A stretch of DNA of 64,000 bases. Source: Bog-532 sp963824545. Lineage in GTDB: Bacteria > Actinomycetota > Actinomycetes > Streptosporangiales > Streptosporangiaceae. Position 1 is the stretch's first letter; every line of letters starts with the position of its first letter. The position numbers and the translations under genes are program-made. The notes beneath the pieces were generated by a model. It saw only the letters and a list, made by a program, of their open reading frames with translations. It did not search any database and was not told where the DNA came from. The stretch lies in NCBI GenBank assembly GCA_963824545.1, contig CAWGPP010000006.1, positions 372,001 to 436,000 on the forward strand. Direction: 5' to 3'. Positions 15,956-24,541 of this stretch are shown piece after piece.

Positions 15956-16808
15956 GCAACGCAAGCGGCCGGTCAGCGGCCCGCAGGCCAGGCCGGTGAC
16001 CGGACCGGCGACGGAGCGTGACCCTGAGCCCCGCGTCGCCCTGGTGACCGGCGCGGCCCGGGGGATCGGGGCCGCCACCGTCGCCGCGCTGGTGGCGGGC
16101 GGCTGGAACGTGATGGCCGTCGACATCTGCGCCCACGACCCGGCCGTGCCCTACCCACTCGGTCACCGTGACGACCTGGCGAAGGTGGCGGCGGACCTGG
16201 GCCCCGCCGTGGCTACCTTCTGCGCGGATACCCGTGACGTGTCCCTCCTGGCCAAGGCGGTCATGGCGACCGAACGGACCTTCGGCGGGCTTGACGCCGC
16301 CCTCGCGATCGCCGGGGTGATCGCCGGCGGCGTCCCCGCCTGGGAGATGCCCCCCGATCAGCAGCAGGCCGTGCTCGACATCGACCTCGGCGGGGTGCTG
16401 AACCTCGCCCGGGTCGCGGTACCCGCGATGCTCCGCCGTCCCCAGCCGCGGCACGGGCGTTTCCTCGCCGTCTCCTCCGTCGCCGCGACCCGCGGCCTGC
16501 CCCTGCTGGCTGCCTACTGCGCGGCCAAGGCCGGAGTGGCCGGTTTCGTGCGCGCTCTCGCCACCGAGTTGCGGGGCACCGGGGTCACGGCGAACGCGGT
16601 CAGCCCCGGTTCCACGGAGACGCGCATCCTGGATGAGAGCGCCCGCCTGTACGGGCTGCCCTCGGCCCGTTCGTTCGCGTCCCAGCAGGCGCACGAGCGG
16701 CTGCTGGGTGCCGACGAAGTCGCCGCCGTGCTGGCGTTCCTGGCCGGCGACGGCGCCAGCGGCATGACCGGCGCGATCGTCCCCGTCGACGGCGGCATGG
16801 CCATCTGA
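15948..16808 (+). CDS. Mycofactocin-coupled SDR family oxidoreductase
   Basis: 286 residues with a complete SDR core: VALVTGAARGIGAATVAAL (TGxxxGIG), LAIAGVIAGG in the NNAG position, LAVSSVAATRGLPLLAAYCA containing the catalytic Ser and Tyr, then KAGVAGFVRALATELRGTGV with the Lys, NAVSPGSTETRILDES and the C-terminal GMTGAIVPVDGGMAI. The GTG start overlaps mftE, so it belongs to the mft operon. SDRs of this type keep NAD(H) bound and pass electrons to mycofactocin; the alcohol substrate is unknown. It is the only intact dehydrogenase of the locus in this window. Confidence 0.85.
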   Translation: MTEQRKRPVSGPQARPVTGPATERDPEPRVALVTGAARGIGAATVAALVAGGWNVMAVDICAHDPAVPYPLGHRDDLAKVAADLGPAVATFCADTRDVSLLAKAVMATERTFGGLDAALAIAGVIAGGVPAWEMPPDQQQAVLDIDLGGVLNLARVAVPAMLRRPQPRHGRFLAVSSVAATRGLPLLAAYCAAKAGVAGFVRALATELRGTGVTANAVSPGSTETRILDESARLYGLPSARSFASQQAHERLLGADEVAAVLAFLAGDGASGMTGAIVPVDGGMAI

Positions 16809-16875
16809 GGTAAGCCCGCCTGCTGCCTCCGCCTGCACTTTCTCCCCAGACCTCCTCCTCGGGCACAACCGTATG

Positions 16876-16918
16876 TTGACACTGGATAGCAAGTAACCTA
16901 CAAATGAAGTTGTAGGTT
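16876..16918 (+). promoter_or_regulatory. Small heat-shock promoter with overlapping palindromic operator
   Basis: TTGACA at 16876-16881 and TACAAA at 16899-16904 are spaced by 17 bp, a good housekeeping-type promoter. A perfect inverted repeat with 9-nt arms AACCTACAA and TTGTAGGTT (16895-16903 and 16910-16918, 6-nt spacer) covers the -10 box. A repressor bound there would block the hsp20 gene. The MerR-type gene downstream is the natural candidate. Confidence 0.7.
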
Positions 16919-16966
16919 TTATGCAAACCGAAGAGCATAACCACGGATAACCGGAGGTGCAGGATT

Positions 16967-17425
16967 ATGGTGCTGACGTCGATTGACCCGTTCGTCCAGG
17001 AGATCGAGCGGCAGTTTGACCGGCTTACTCAGCGGTCGCTCGGTCAGGGCGGCGGAGCTGGCATGCCGATGGACGGGATCCGGCGGCCAGGAGAGGTCGT
17101 GCTGCGGTTCGACCTGCCAGGCATTGACCCGGACTCCATCGAGGTCACCGTGGACCGAGGGGTCCTGTCGGTGAGCGCGACGCGCGACGAGAAGTACGGC
17201 GAGGACGAGCATCTGTTCATCCGCGAGCGGGCCATGGGTACCTTCACCCGCCGGGTGTACCTGTCGGACCACCTGGACACCGGCGCGATCGAGGCCGCGT
17301 ACAACCACGGCGTCCTCGCGGTGCGCATCCCGGTGGTGGAGAAGGCCAAGCCCCGCAAGATCGAGATTCAGCGGGCGGACTCCAGCGCGAACGCGCCGGA
17401 GCACGAGCCCGCGCTCAGCGCCTGA
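16967..17425 (+). CDS. Hsp20/alpha-crystallin small heat-shock protein
   Basis: 152 residues, typical of the family. An N-terminal helix (DPFVQEIERQFDRLTQ) is followed by the alpha-crystallin domain: VVLRFDLPGIDPDSIEVTV, GVLSVSATRDEKY, FIRERAMGTFTRRVYLSD and the AYNHGVLAVRIPV strand with the G-x-L motif. The C-terminus is flexible, with KIEIQ in the I-x-I oligomerisation position. It is an ATP-independent cytoplasmic holdase. GGAGG lies upstream of ATG 16967. The operator on its promoter predicts heat or stress derepression. Confidence 0.92.
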   Translation: MVLTSIDPFVQEIERQFDRLTQRSLGQGGGAGMPMDGIRRPGEVVLRFDLPGIDPDSIEVTVDRGVLSVSATRDEKYGEDEHLFIRERAMGTFTRRVYLSDHLDTGAIEAAYNHGVLAVRIPVVEKAKPRKIEIQRADSSANAPEHEPALSA

Positions 17426-17455
17426 GCCGCGCTGAGCCCGCCTGCGGGACGACAC

Positions 17456-17491
17456 AGCCTGACCGGTGAGCATGAATTCACCGGTCAGGCT
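17456..17491 (+). terminator. Hairpin terminator after hsp20
   Basis: Perfect 14-nt arms (17456-17469 and 17478-17491) with an 8-nt loop, followed by TTATCTTCT. It separates hsp20 from the MerR gene 36 bp later, suggesting partial read-through or a weak separate start for the regulator. Confidence 0.75.
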
Positions 17492-17527
17492 TTATCTTCT
17501 GGGAAGAAGAGGAAGGGAGTGATCGGG

Positions 17528-17872
17528 ATGCGGCTGTCCATGCTGGATGACGAGCACGCCGCCTTTTACACGGTGGGGCAGGTCGCGGCGATGCTGACCG
17601 TACAGCAGGCGTTCCTGCGCCGCATCGACGATCAGCAGGTGGTCATCCCGCAACGTTCACCGGGCGGCCAGCGCCGGTACAGCCGTCACGACATCGGCCG
17701 CGTCCAGCAAGTGATCGTGATGATGGGCGAGGGAATGACGTTGCCCGCGATCCGCCGCATCATCGAGCTTGAGCAGCAACTCGCCGAGGTGATCCGCGAA
17801 CGGGACGAACTCGCCCGGCGGCTGGACGCCTACCGCCGGCTGGCCGCCTACCGGCGAGCGGGCCGCCCCTGA
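17528..17872 (+). CDS. MerR-family (HspR-like) regulator
   Basis: 114 residues from ATG 17528; a GTG at 17519 in the same frame is the alternative, and both follow GGAAGGGAG. The N-terminal winged helix-turn-helix reads FYTVGQVAAMLTVQQAFLRR and RSPGGQRRYSRHDIGRVQQV, with MTLPAIRRIIELEQQLAEVI leading into a dimerising coiled coil. There is no C-terminal effector domain. This compact form, next to a small heat-shock gene, suggests a repressor acting on the palindrome at 16895-16918. Confidence 0.75.
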   Translation: MRLSMLDDEHAAFYTVGQVAAMLTVQQAFLRRIDDQQVVIPQRSPGGQRRYSRHDIGRVQQVIVMMGEGMTLPAIRRIIELEQQLAEVIRERDELARRLDAYRRLAAYRRAGRP

Positions 17873-18299
17873 CGGAGGGGCCGGCGGTGCGCGTGAAGCG
17901 GAAACATTCGCGATTCATATGGGACAGTTTGTAACGCAATGAGTTATTTACAGTCCGCGAATTGCGAGAGACAATTGCGCTGGGTATCTCCGCAATGGCA
18001 GGTGGTTACCATGGGCGACGGCAGCGGTCAATCGGCGACAGGGCTCCTGGCGTATCCACCGGGACCACCGCTGGACAGGCAGGCCGTCCGGTTACCGGCG
18101 GCTTATCCCGGCCCGGGTCCCCGCCATCATCGCACCCGATCATGCCGGATCTTTCCGTACGCCCTTTCCGCGCCGGGAATCCGCTTCCCGGCCATGGTCC
18201 CAGCGCCGTGACCATCGTCTGAATTCTCCCGCCTGACGCCGGATTGCCGGTGTCACCGACTTCTGCTACGTCTGCGCACCAGCAGGAAGAGAGCAATTC
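17873..18299. other. Non-coding spacer, no clear gene
   Basis: Between the MerR gene and the next membrane protein. Short frames at 17939-18211 and 17962-18222 overlap each other, lack ribosome sites and have arbitrary composition. The first 130 bases are less GC-rich than the surroundings and may include the promoter of the downstream gene. Confidence 0.45.
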
Positions 18300-19028
18300 A
18301 TGGTCTGCTACGCCCCCGGAACCGGCACGCTTGCCGTGATCGGCTTTGCCGTCTACGTCTTCTGGCACAAGGCGATCCTTCATTTCTTCAGCATGGCCGG
18401 AACGGCGATGGAAATTACGCTCCTGCTCGGCACGGGCGCCCTTGTCGCGGTCCTCCTCAGCCGGACCGCGCGCATGATCCGCCGTCGCCAGGCTCAGGCC
18501 GGCGCGTGCACGACCTGCCGGTTCCGCTGCCAGGAGGCGCTCAAGGCTCGCCCCAACGTGCTCATCAACCGGGTCGACCGCCGCGTCACCCCGCCCGCCG
18601 CGGCCCGCCGCGCCACCCTGACCTGCCACCCTGCCGCGCCTCTCGTCAGCCCCCTGGTCAGCCGCCTGCTGAGCCGCCGCGCCCGCCCCGCCGCGCCCGC
18701 CGCCGCCCCGGCCCTCCGCCCGGCGTCCGCCGCCACCCGCCCCGTCGCCCCAGCCCTCCGCCCGGCCTCCGCTCCTGCGCACGCCGCGCGGTCCCTCCGC
18801 CCGGCCTCCGTTCCCGCCGCGCCGCGGATCCCGGCTCCCGCCGCGCCGCGAAACTCGGCGCCCGCCTTCCGCGCCACCGTTCCTGCGCGTGAACCCTGGC
18901 CCCTCGCTCCGCGCCCGGCGGTGCGCGAACCGGCCCGGCCGGTTGAAACCGTCCCCTTCGACGGCTATGTCCTCACCCCGGACGGAGTTGACGGTCGGCC
19001 GGCCCCCGCCGCCGAGGTCCCCGTGTAA
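18300..19028 (+). CDS. Membrane-anchored protein with CxxC motif and Ala/Pro/Arg-rich tail
   Basis: 242 residues; ATG 18300 has AGGAAGAGAG upstream. The N-terminus holds two hydrophobic segments (TLAVIGFAVYVFWHKAIL and ITLLLGTGALVAVLL) joined by a short loop and followed by basic residues. Next comes a Cys cluster, CTTCRFRC (CX2CX3C), that could bind a metal. From residue 80 on the protein is low-complexity (repeated APALRPASA-type blocks) and probably disordered. I do not recognise a named family and give no function. Confidence 0.6.
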   Translation: MVCYAPGTGTLAVIGFAVYVFWHKAILHFFSMAGTAMEITLLLGTGALVAVLLSRTARMIRRRQAQAGACTTCRFRCQEALKARPNVLINRVDRRVTPPAAARRATLTCHPAAPLVSPLVSRLLSRRARPAAPAAAPALRPASAATRPVAPALRPASAPAHAARSLRPASVPAAPRIPAPAAPRNSAPAFRATVPAREPWPLAPRPAVREPARPVETVPFDGYVLTPDGVDGRPAPAAEVPV

Positions 19029-19595
19029 CCCGCCGCCCCGTCCCGCCCGATCCGGGCAGCGTTTTCAGGGGCGCCGCCCTGAGAACGCTGCCCACATCCT
19101 GGGTGGCCAAGGCGAGGCCGGGCCAACCGTCGGCACGAGCCCAGCGCTGGCCCCGGCGGACGTCAGCTGGCTTCGGCGGCCGGGCGCGCGGCGGTGGCCC
19201 AGCGGATGGCCTGCACCATGGCCTGCCCGGCCGGGCGGATCAGTGCGGCTTCCGTGGCCGGCTCCGGCTCGCCGCATTTTGCCACTCCACCCAGCCATTA
19301 TCCGCCGGCCTCCCGCCGGGCCACGCCGGCCTCCCACCGGACCACGCCGGGCTCCCACCGGACCACGCCGGCCTCCCGCCGGGCCACGCGGGGCCGCGCC
19401 GGGGGTTCACGCTGGTCCGGCGGGCGCGCGGGCCCGCCGCCTCCGGCTGGCCCGGGACCGGAGGCGCCAGGCCCGGCGCCAGGGTGCCAACGCGTCACTT
19501 TCCGTTCAGACGGTGGTCAATCGGGCCTGGTTTTCGTGCGGTACGGGTGGCAGTTGGGCGCTGGCGAGCGACCGCGCCCGGCAGGAGAACCCATC
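19029..19595. other. Non-coding spacer containing a 21-bp tandem repeat
   Basis: 567 bp between the membrane protein and the secreted phosphodiesterase. Open frames cross it in all phases because of the high GC, but none has a ribosome site or recognisable sequence, and the longest reach into the downstream gene. The only structure I see is the tandem repeat at 19301-19390. Confidence 0.5.
19301..19383. repeat. 21-bp tandem repeat, four units
   Basis: Four head-to-tail units of the type CCACGCCGGCCTCCCRCCGGR at 19301-19320 (first unit 20 nt), 19321-19341, 19342-19362 and 19363-19383, with a partial fifth. Units differ at three positions in a mixed order, so they did not arise as one recent copy series. 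Each unit contains short GC-rich self-complementary pieces. Confidence 0.8.
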
Positions 19596-21299
19596 ATGAA
19601 ACTCAAACCAATCCGGCTCGCACACATGAGACCGGCCCGCACCGCCGCGGCGGTGGCGGCGAGCGCCGCGGTCATGCTGGGCGGCGGCGCGTTCGCCTCA
19701 GCGGCGACCGGCCAGCCCGCGCACAGCGACGGCAACCGCATTCAGCACGTGCTGCTGATCTCGGTGGACGGCCTTCACCAGCAGGATCTCGCGTGGTACG
19801 TGCGCACGTACCCGAACTCGGTGCTGGCCGCCCTCGATCATCGTGGCCTGGAGTACAGCAACGCTGAGACGCCCTTCCCGTCCGACTCCTCCCCGGGCAT
19901 GACCGCCCAGGTGACCGGCGGCAACCCGCGTTCGACCGGTGTCTACTACGACGACACCTGGAACCACGACCTGTTCCCGGCGGGCACGACGAACTGCTCC
20001 GGGCCCGTGCCTGGGGCCGAGGCCGCCTACGAGGAGGCCATCGACATCAACTCCAACGCGCTCGACGCGGGCCAGGGCCTGGCCGGGCTGCCGGGCAGCA
20101 TCCTTAGCATGACCGGCAACCCGCTGAACGTGATCGACCCCAAGAACCTGCCGGTCGATTCGAAGACCTGCAAGCCCATCTACCCGAACCAGTATCTGCA
20201 GGTCAACACGATCTTCAACGTGGCACGCGCGGCCGGGCTGCGGACCGCCTGGTCGGACAAGCACCCCGCGTACCAGATGTTCGACGGGCCGTCGGGAACC
20301 GGCGTCCAGGACTTCTTCACCCCCGAGATCAACAGCCAGGACCCCAGCCTTCCCGCCGGCGACGACTGGACCACCGACAACGCCGCCACCATGCAGTACG
20401 ACTCCTACAAGGTGCAGGCCATCCTCAACGAGATCGACGGTTACGACCACAGCGGGACGCACCCTGTGGGCGTGCCCGGCATCTTCGGGATGAACTTCCA
20501 GACCGTCTCCACCGCGCAGAAGCTGCCCACCTCGGACGGGCTGACCGGCGGCTACCTGCCCGGCGGCACGGTTCCCGGCCCGCTGCTGGTCCGCGCGCTG
20601 AACTCCATCGACGCCCAGGTCAGCGCGATGGTAGCCCGGATACAGGCCCGTGGCCTGGCGGGCAGCACCGCCCTCATCATTTCCGCCAAGCACGGCCAGT
20701 CCCCGACCGACCCGACCACCCTGGCCCGGGTCCCGGACTCGCCGATTATCAGCGCGATTAACGCGGCGTGGACGGCCGCCCACCCGGGCGCGAAGGCGCT
20801 CGTGATCTTTTCCACCGACGACGACGGCATGCTGCTGTGGCTGAGTAACCGCTCGCAGGCGGCCGCCGATTTCGTTAAGAACTATCTGCTCACCCATCCG
20901 GCGGCCGGGAACAACGTCAGCGGCAACCCCGTGACGGTGTCCGCGTCCGGCCTGAAGGCGGTCTACGCGGGCGCCGCGTCGGCGGCGTTCTACGGCGTCC
21001 CGGCCGGCGATCCCCGGCACCCGGACATCACCGGCATCGCCCAGCACGGCGTCGTCTACACCGGCGGGAAGGCCAAGATCGCCGAGCACGGTGGGGACGA
21101 TCCGCAGGACCGCGACGTGCCCATCCTCGTGGTGTCGCCGAGCGTGCCGCACGGCGCCTCCATCGGGGCGCCGGTCGAGACGACCCAGATCGCCCCGACC
21201 ATCCTGGCGCTGCTCGGCCTGAACCCGGGGCAGCTCCAGTCGGTCCGGATCGAGCACACCCAGGTCCTCCCGGGTGCGGGCCGCCCGGCCGGGCACTGA
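19596..21299 (+). CDS. Secreted alkaline-phosphatase-superfamily phosphodiesterase/pyrophosphatase
   Basis: 567 residues from ATG 19596 (GGCAGGAG upstream). A signal peptide is visible: basic start, then TAAAVAASAAVMLGGGAFAS with an Ala-rich cleavage site. The mature protein has the type I phosphodiesterase pattern: VLLISVDGLHQQDL (metal Asp), TPFPSDSSPGMTAQVTGGN (nucleophile region), WSDKHPAYQ, IISAKHGQSP and IAEHGGDDPQDRDVPILVVS (Asp/His ligands). It probably hydrolyses phosphodiester or pyrophosphate bonds outside the cell; substrate unknown. It is monocistronic and closed by a hairpin at 21316. Confidence 0.85.
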   Translation: MKLKPIRLAHMRPARTAAAVAASAAVMLGGGAFASAATGQPAHSDGNRIQHVLLISVDGLHQQDLAWYVRTYPNSVLAALDHRGLEYSNAETPFPSDSSPGMTAQVTGGNPRSTGVYYDDTWNHDLFPAGTTNCSGPVPGAEAAYEEAIDINSNALDAGQGLAGLPGSILSMTGNPLNVIDPKNLPVDSKTCKPIYPNQYLQVNTIFNVARAAGLRTAWSDKHPAYQMFDGPSGTGVQDFFTPEINSQDPSLPAGDDWTTDNAATMQYDSYKVQAILNEIDGYDHSGTHPVGVPGIFGMNFQTVSTAQKLPTSDGLTGGYLPGGTVPGPLLVRALNSIDAQVSAMVARIQARGLAGSTALIISAKHGQSPTDPTTLARVPDSPIISAINAAWTAAHPGAKALVIFSTDDDGMLLWLSNRSQAAADFVKNYLLTHPAAGNNVSGNPVTVSASGLKAVYAGAASAAFYGVPAGDPRHPDITGIAQHGVVYTGGKAKIAEHGGDDPQDRDVPILVVSPSVPHGASIGAPVETTQIAPTILALLGLNPGQLQSVRIEHTQVLPGAGRPAGH

Positions 21300-21315
21300 C
21301 CGTACCCTCCCCGTC

Positions 21316-21352
21316 CTCCCCGGCCGGGCCTGTGCCTTTCCCGGCCGGGGAG
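21316..21352 (+). terminator. GC-rich hairpin after the phosphodiesterase gene
   Basis: Perfect 13-nt arms (21316-21328 and 21340-21352) with an 11-nt loop, 16 bases after the stop codon. There is no T run. Confidence 0.7.
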
Positions 21353-21375
21353 TGGCCCCGTGGTAAGAAGGGGCC

Positions 21376-22041
21376 ATGGCAGCAGAGATACGGTTCACGA
21401 TCGGTGCCGAGGTCAACGGCACGGACGGGGTGTGCGGCCGGCTGGCCTGGGTCGTGGTGGACCGCAGCGCCGCGCCCTGGGTGATCACCCATCTCGTGGT
21501 CGAGCCGCCCCATCGGGTGGGCCTCGGCCGCTTCGTCCCGCTTGATCGCGTCGGGAGCGTCGACGAGACGTCCGGTGCGGTCGCGCTCGACTGCACCTTT
21601 GAGCAGTTCGAGCAGCTCGGCTCGGCCGAGGAGACGGAATTCGTGCCGCCCAGCGGGGCCTACTCCGACTACGGCCCGGCGCAGCTCATCGCGCGGCCCT
21701 ATTACACCGATGAACCGTCCGTGCGCGGCGGCCTGCCCGCCACGTCGCAGGTCGTCACCGCCGACGCGCCGCTTCCCGGTGACGGCGAGGCGGCGGTGCA
21801 CCGCGCCCGCGCGCACGCCTCCGACGGTGTCATCGGCGAGGTGGCCGGCCTGGTCGTTGACCCCGCCAGCCAGCAGGTCACCCACGTGCTGCTCAAGGAG
21901 GGCCACGTGTGGGGTCGCAAGGAGGTGGCGATCCCGATCGGCGCGGTGAAGGAGGCCGCCGAGGACGGAATTCACCTGAGCATCAGCACGCAGGAAATCG
22001 GGGACCTGCCGCCGGTCAGCATCAGTCACCGGGACCGGTAG
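21376..22041 (+). CDS. PRC-barrel domain protein
   Basis: 221 residues with two related beta-barrel segments. The first contains GAEVNGTDGVCGRLAWVVVD and ITHLVVEPPHRVGLGRFVP. The second contains DGVIGEVAGLVVDPASQQVT, HVLLKEGHVWGRKEVAIPIG and a final DGIHLSISTQEI. PRC barrels act as protein or RNA binding platforms, and in actinomycetes such proteins are often stress-related; the role is unknown. It lies 3 bases before the FAD oxidoreductase gene and is probably co-transcribed with it. Confidence 0.8.
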   Translation: MAAEIRFTIGAEVNGTDGVCGRLAWVVVDRSAAPWVITHLVVEPPHRVGLGRFVPLDRVGSVDETSGAVALDCTFEQFEQLGSAEETEFVPPSGAYSDYGPAQLIARPYYTDEPSVRGGLPATSQVVTADAPLPGDGEAAVHRARAHASDGVIGEVAGLVVDPASQQVTHVLLKEGHVWGRKEVAIPIGAVKEAAEDGIHLSISTQEIGDLPPVSISHRDR

Positions 22042-22043
22042 CC

Positions 22044-23420
22044 GTGCTGCCGGCGCTCTGCTGCGTCGTCATCGGAGCCGGCCTGGTCGGGCTGTGTGTG
22101 GCGTTGCGGCTGGCCCAGGCGGGGGCCACGGTCACCCTGCTGGAGCGGGACAAGCCTGGTGGCGGCGCGACCCGGTCGAGCTTCGCCTGGCTGAACGCCA
22201 ACAACAAGACCCCCCGGGCCTACTTCGATCTCAACCACCAGGGGATGCTGGCCTGGGCCGGGCTCGCCGCGGAAGCTGGCCAGCCGGACTGGTACCGGGC
22301 GTCAGGGAACCTCGAGTGGGCGCGGGACGCCCGCGGGCATGCGGAGCTCGCGGCGCGGGTGCGCCGCCTGACCGAATGGGGGTACCCGGCGGGCTTTCTC
22401 GGTGCCGCCTCGGCGGCCGAGCTGGAGCCGGCGCTGCAGCCGTCGGCGGCCACGGCGGAGGTCGCCTGGTTCCCCGGCGAGAGCTACTTGCTCACCGAGC
22501 CCGCGGCCGGCTACCTGGCCGCCGCCGCCGCCGACGCCGGGGTCCGCGTGCTGACCGGCGAGGCTGGGCGGGTGACCGGTTTCGCCCCCCCGGCCGGGCT
22601 GGCCCGCGCGGGACGCAAGGTGCACACCGCGGACGGCGGGGTGATCGCGGCGGATGCGGTCGTGTGCTGCGCGGGACATCAGGTCCCGGAGCTGGCCCGG
22701 CTGGCGGGCGCGACCATCCCGGTGCCGCTCGTGCCGTGGGAGACGCCCGGGGCCGAGGCCCCCGGCCTCGTCGTGCACGCCGGGCCGGTCTCCGGCGTGA
22801 CCCGGATGGTGCACGCGCCCGCCGTGCACCTGCGGCCCCATCGCGGCGGCCTGATCCACCTGGAAGCCCCCGACGCGTCCGTCGACCTGCATACGCCCGC
22901 CGCGGAGTTGCGCCGCTGGGCGGACGAGCTGCTGCGGCGCGCCCGCCGGGTCATCCGCGGGCTGGACGGGGCCGAGGTCACCGGCTACCGGGTGTGCGTG
23001 CGCCCGATGCCGTCCGACGGCCAGTCGATCGTGGGGTGGCTGCCCGGCGCGCCCGGCGTGTACGTGGCGGTGACGCACAGCGGCGTCACCCTGGGCGCGC
23101 ACCTGGGCCAGCTCATCGCGGCCGAGATCGCCGGCGGCCAGGCCCAGCTCGAGCTCGCGCCGTTCCGGCCGGACCGTTTCGCGCCGGCCCTGTTATCCGG
23201 CGCCGCGTTCGCTGGGCTGGCCGCCGCCGGTGCCGTCCCGGTGGCCGTCCGCCCGGGCGGCGCCGGGGCGGACGGCCACCGGGAAACGTTTCCGCCGGCC
23301 GCGCGGGCTGTGAGACGGTACGCGGATGGAGGACTACCAGACCGTCAACCGGGAGATCTGGGACGAGCGTGTCCCGGCTCATCTCGCCTCTCCCGACTAC
23401 CAGGTCCGCCGGTTCGCTGA
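22044..23420 (+). CDS. FAD-dependent oxidoreductase (DAO family)
   Basis: 458 residues from GTG 22044. The FAD-binding fold starts at once: LCCVVIGAGLVGLCVALRLA (GxGxxG) and VTLLERDKPGGGATRSSF. Further family marks are LEWARDARGHAEL, YLLTEPAAGYLAAAAADAGV, VVCCAGHQVPELARL and, near the end, RPMPSDGQSIVGWLPGAPGV with VAVTHSGVTLGAHLG. It probably oxidises an amino acid or amine. The frame runs about 95 nt into the next gene; the end is Arg/Pro-rich and may have been extended by loss of an earlier stop. Confidence 0.82.
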   Translation: MLPALCCVVIGAGLVGLCVALRLAQAGATVTLLERDKPGGGATRSSFAWLNANNKTPRAYFDLNHQGMLAWAGLAAEAGQPDWYRASGNLEWARDARGHAELAARVRRLTEWGYPAGFLGAASAAELEPALQPSAATAEVAWFPGESYLLTEPAAGYLAAAAADAGVRVLTGEAGRVTGFAPPAGLARAGRKVHTADGGVIAADAVVCCAGHQVPELARLAGATIPVPLVPWETPGAEAPGLVVHAGPVSGVTRMVHAPAVHLRPHRGGLIHLEAPDASVDLHTPAAELRRWADELLRRARRVIRGLDGAEVTGYRVCVRPMPSDGQSIVGWLPGAPGVYVAVTHSGVTLGAHLGQLIAAEIAGGQAQLELAPFRPDRFAPALLSGAAFAGLAAAGAVPVAVRPGGAGADGHRETFPPAARAVRRYADGGLPDRQPGDLGRACPGSSRLSRLPGPPVR

Positions 23421-23928
23421 AGATCCCCGCTTCCTCAGCCATGTCGTCCGGTTCGACGTGCCCCGGCTCGGTGACATCCGCGGGCTGCGCGGCGTCCACC
23501 TGCAGTGCCACATCGGCACCAACACGGTCTCGCTGGCCCGCCTGGGCGCGTCCATGACCGGCCTGGACTACTCCGCGCCGGCCGTGGCGGCGGCCCAGGA
23601 CCTGGCCACCCGGGCCGGGGCCGACGCGCGCTTCGTGCAGGCGGACGTCTACGAGGCGCCCGCCGTGCTCGGCCGCGGCGCCTTCGACCTGGTGTTCACG
23701 GGCATCGGCGCGCTGTGCTGGCTGCCGGACATCCGCCGCTGGGCGGCGGTGGTCACCGCGCTGCTGCGGCCCGGCGGGCGGCTGTTCCTGCGTGAGGGCC
23801 ACCCGATGATGTGGGCGCTGGATGAGTTCCGCGACGACGGCCTGCTCGTGGTGCGGTACCCGTACTTCGAGCGGACCGAGCCGCTGACCATCGATGAGGA
23901 CGGCACCTACGCCGTCAAGCCCGCCTGA
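23326..23928 (+). CDS. SAM-dependent methyltransferase, apparently 3'-shortened
   Basis: 200 residues. The class I methyltransferase core is present: GVHLQCHIGTNTVSLARLGA (motif I), MTGLDYSAPAVAAAQDLA, FVQADVYEAP, FDLVFTGIGALCWLPD and ALLRPGGRLFLREGHPMMWA. Homologues of this type run about 70 residues further, through a final beta strand with substrate-binding residues. Here the protein stops abruptly at DEDGTYAVKPA. It starts inside the end of the FAD gene. Function and activity uncertain. Confidence 0.7.
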   Translation: MEDYQTVNREIWDERVPAHLASPDYQVRRFAEDPRFLSHVVRFDVPRLGDIRGLRGVHLQCHIGTNTVSLARLGASMTGLDYSAPAVAAAQDLATRAGADARFVQADVYEAPAVLGRGAFDLVFTGIGALCWLPDIRRWAAVVTALLRPGGRLFLREGHPMMWALDEFRDDGLLVVRYPYFERTEPLTIDEDGTYAVKPA

Positions 23929-23947
23929 CCCGCGGCCCTTGCGGGGG

Positions 23948-24289
23948 TCAGTCTTCCAGGGCGGCCCGCACCAGTTCGAGCAGGTCGTCGTCCCCGATGC
24001 CGCCCGCGTCGGCGGGCCGCAACTGGATGGTGCCCTTGCTGGTCTTCACCCCGGGATGACGCGCGGCGAAGCCGGCCTCGCGGCCCTGCGCCCAGCCGTA
24101 CACCGACAGGCCGTGCTTCCACGCCCCGACGTACAGCCGCCGCCCGCCCACCCGGTAGCTGGGCATCCCGTACGACAAGGCGACCGCCGCGTCCGGGTAG
24201 GCGCCCAGGATCAGCCCGTTCAGCCGGTCGAACAGCGGCCGGTTCTCCGGCGCGATGGCGTCGATGTAGCCCTGCACGGCCTCGTCCAT
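23948..24289 (-). CDS. DUF1801 (YdhG-type) small protein
   Basis: 113 residues matching the DUF1801 fold: VQGYIDAIAPENRPLFDRLN, ALSYGMPSYRVGGRRLYVGA, WKHGLSVYGWAQG, and KGTIQLRPADAGGIGDDDLL near the end. The conserved Y-G-M-P and G-W residues are present. Members include YdhG/Fra-like iron chaperone candidates, but the biochemical role is unsettled. It faces the truncated methyltransferase gene, with 19 bp between the stops. Confidence 0.85.
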   Translation of the reverse strand: MDEAVQGYIDAIAPENRPLFDRLNGLILGAYPDAAVALSYGMPSYRVGGRRLYVGAWKHGLSVYGWAQGREAGFAARHPGVKTSKGTIQLRPADAGGIGDDDLLELVRAALED

Positions 24290-24541
24290 GATCCCATTGT
24301 GCCGGTTCCCGGCGCGCCCGGCCCGGGTGAGGCGGGGCCTGCTGGAAGGACCGGGCGCGGCTCAGTCCTCGTCCTGGAAGACCTCGGCCATCAGCTCAAG
24401 GGTTTTTCCCAAGGGATTCCAGTCGGCTCTTCCGCCTCCACCGCGTTTGGCAGCTTTATCTTCGCCGCCACAAGAAAGGAGTGCGGGCAGCGGCCGGAAA
24501 TTGTGGTGCGCGCCCGTGGTCCTGGCTGCCACCCTGTTGGC

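Noticed and set aside
17939..18222. Two overlapping plus-strand frames as small genes
   Set aside because: No ribosome site, arbitrary composition and both frames equally open; better treated as spacer.
19103..19595. Upstream extension of the phosphodiesterase through the tandem repeat
   Set aside because: The signal peptide begins at ATG 19596 with a ribosome site; the extended frame gives random composition before it.
24290..24541. Minus-strand tail NPLGKTLELMAEVFQDED before a TGA at about 24364
   Set aside because: It is protein-like, but it has no convincing start or family match and the frame upstream is arbitrary. I leave the 250 bp as spacer with a possible remnant.
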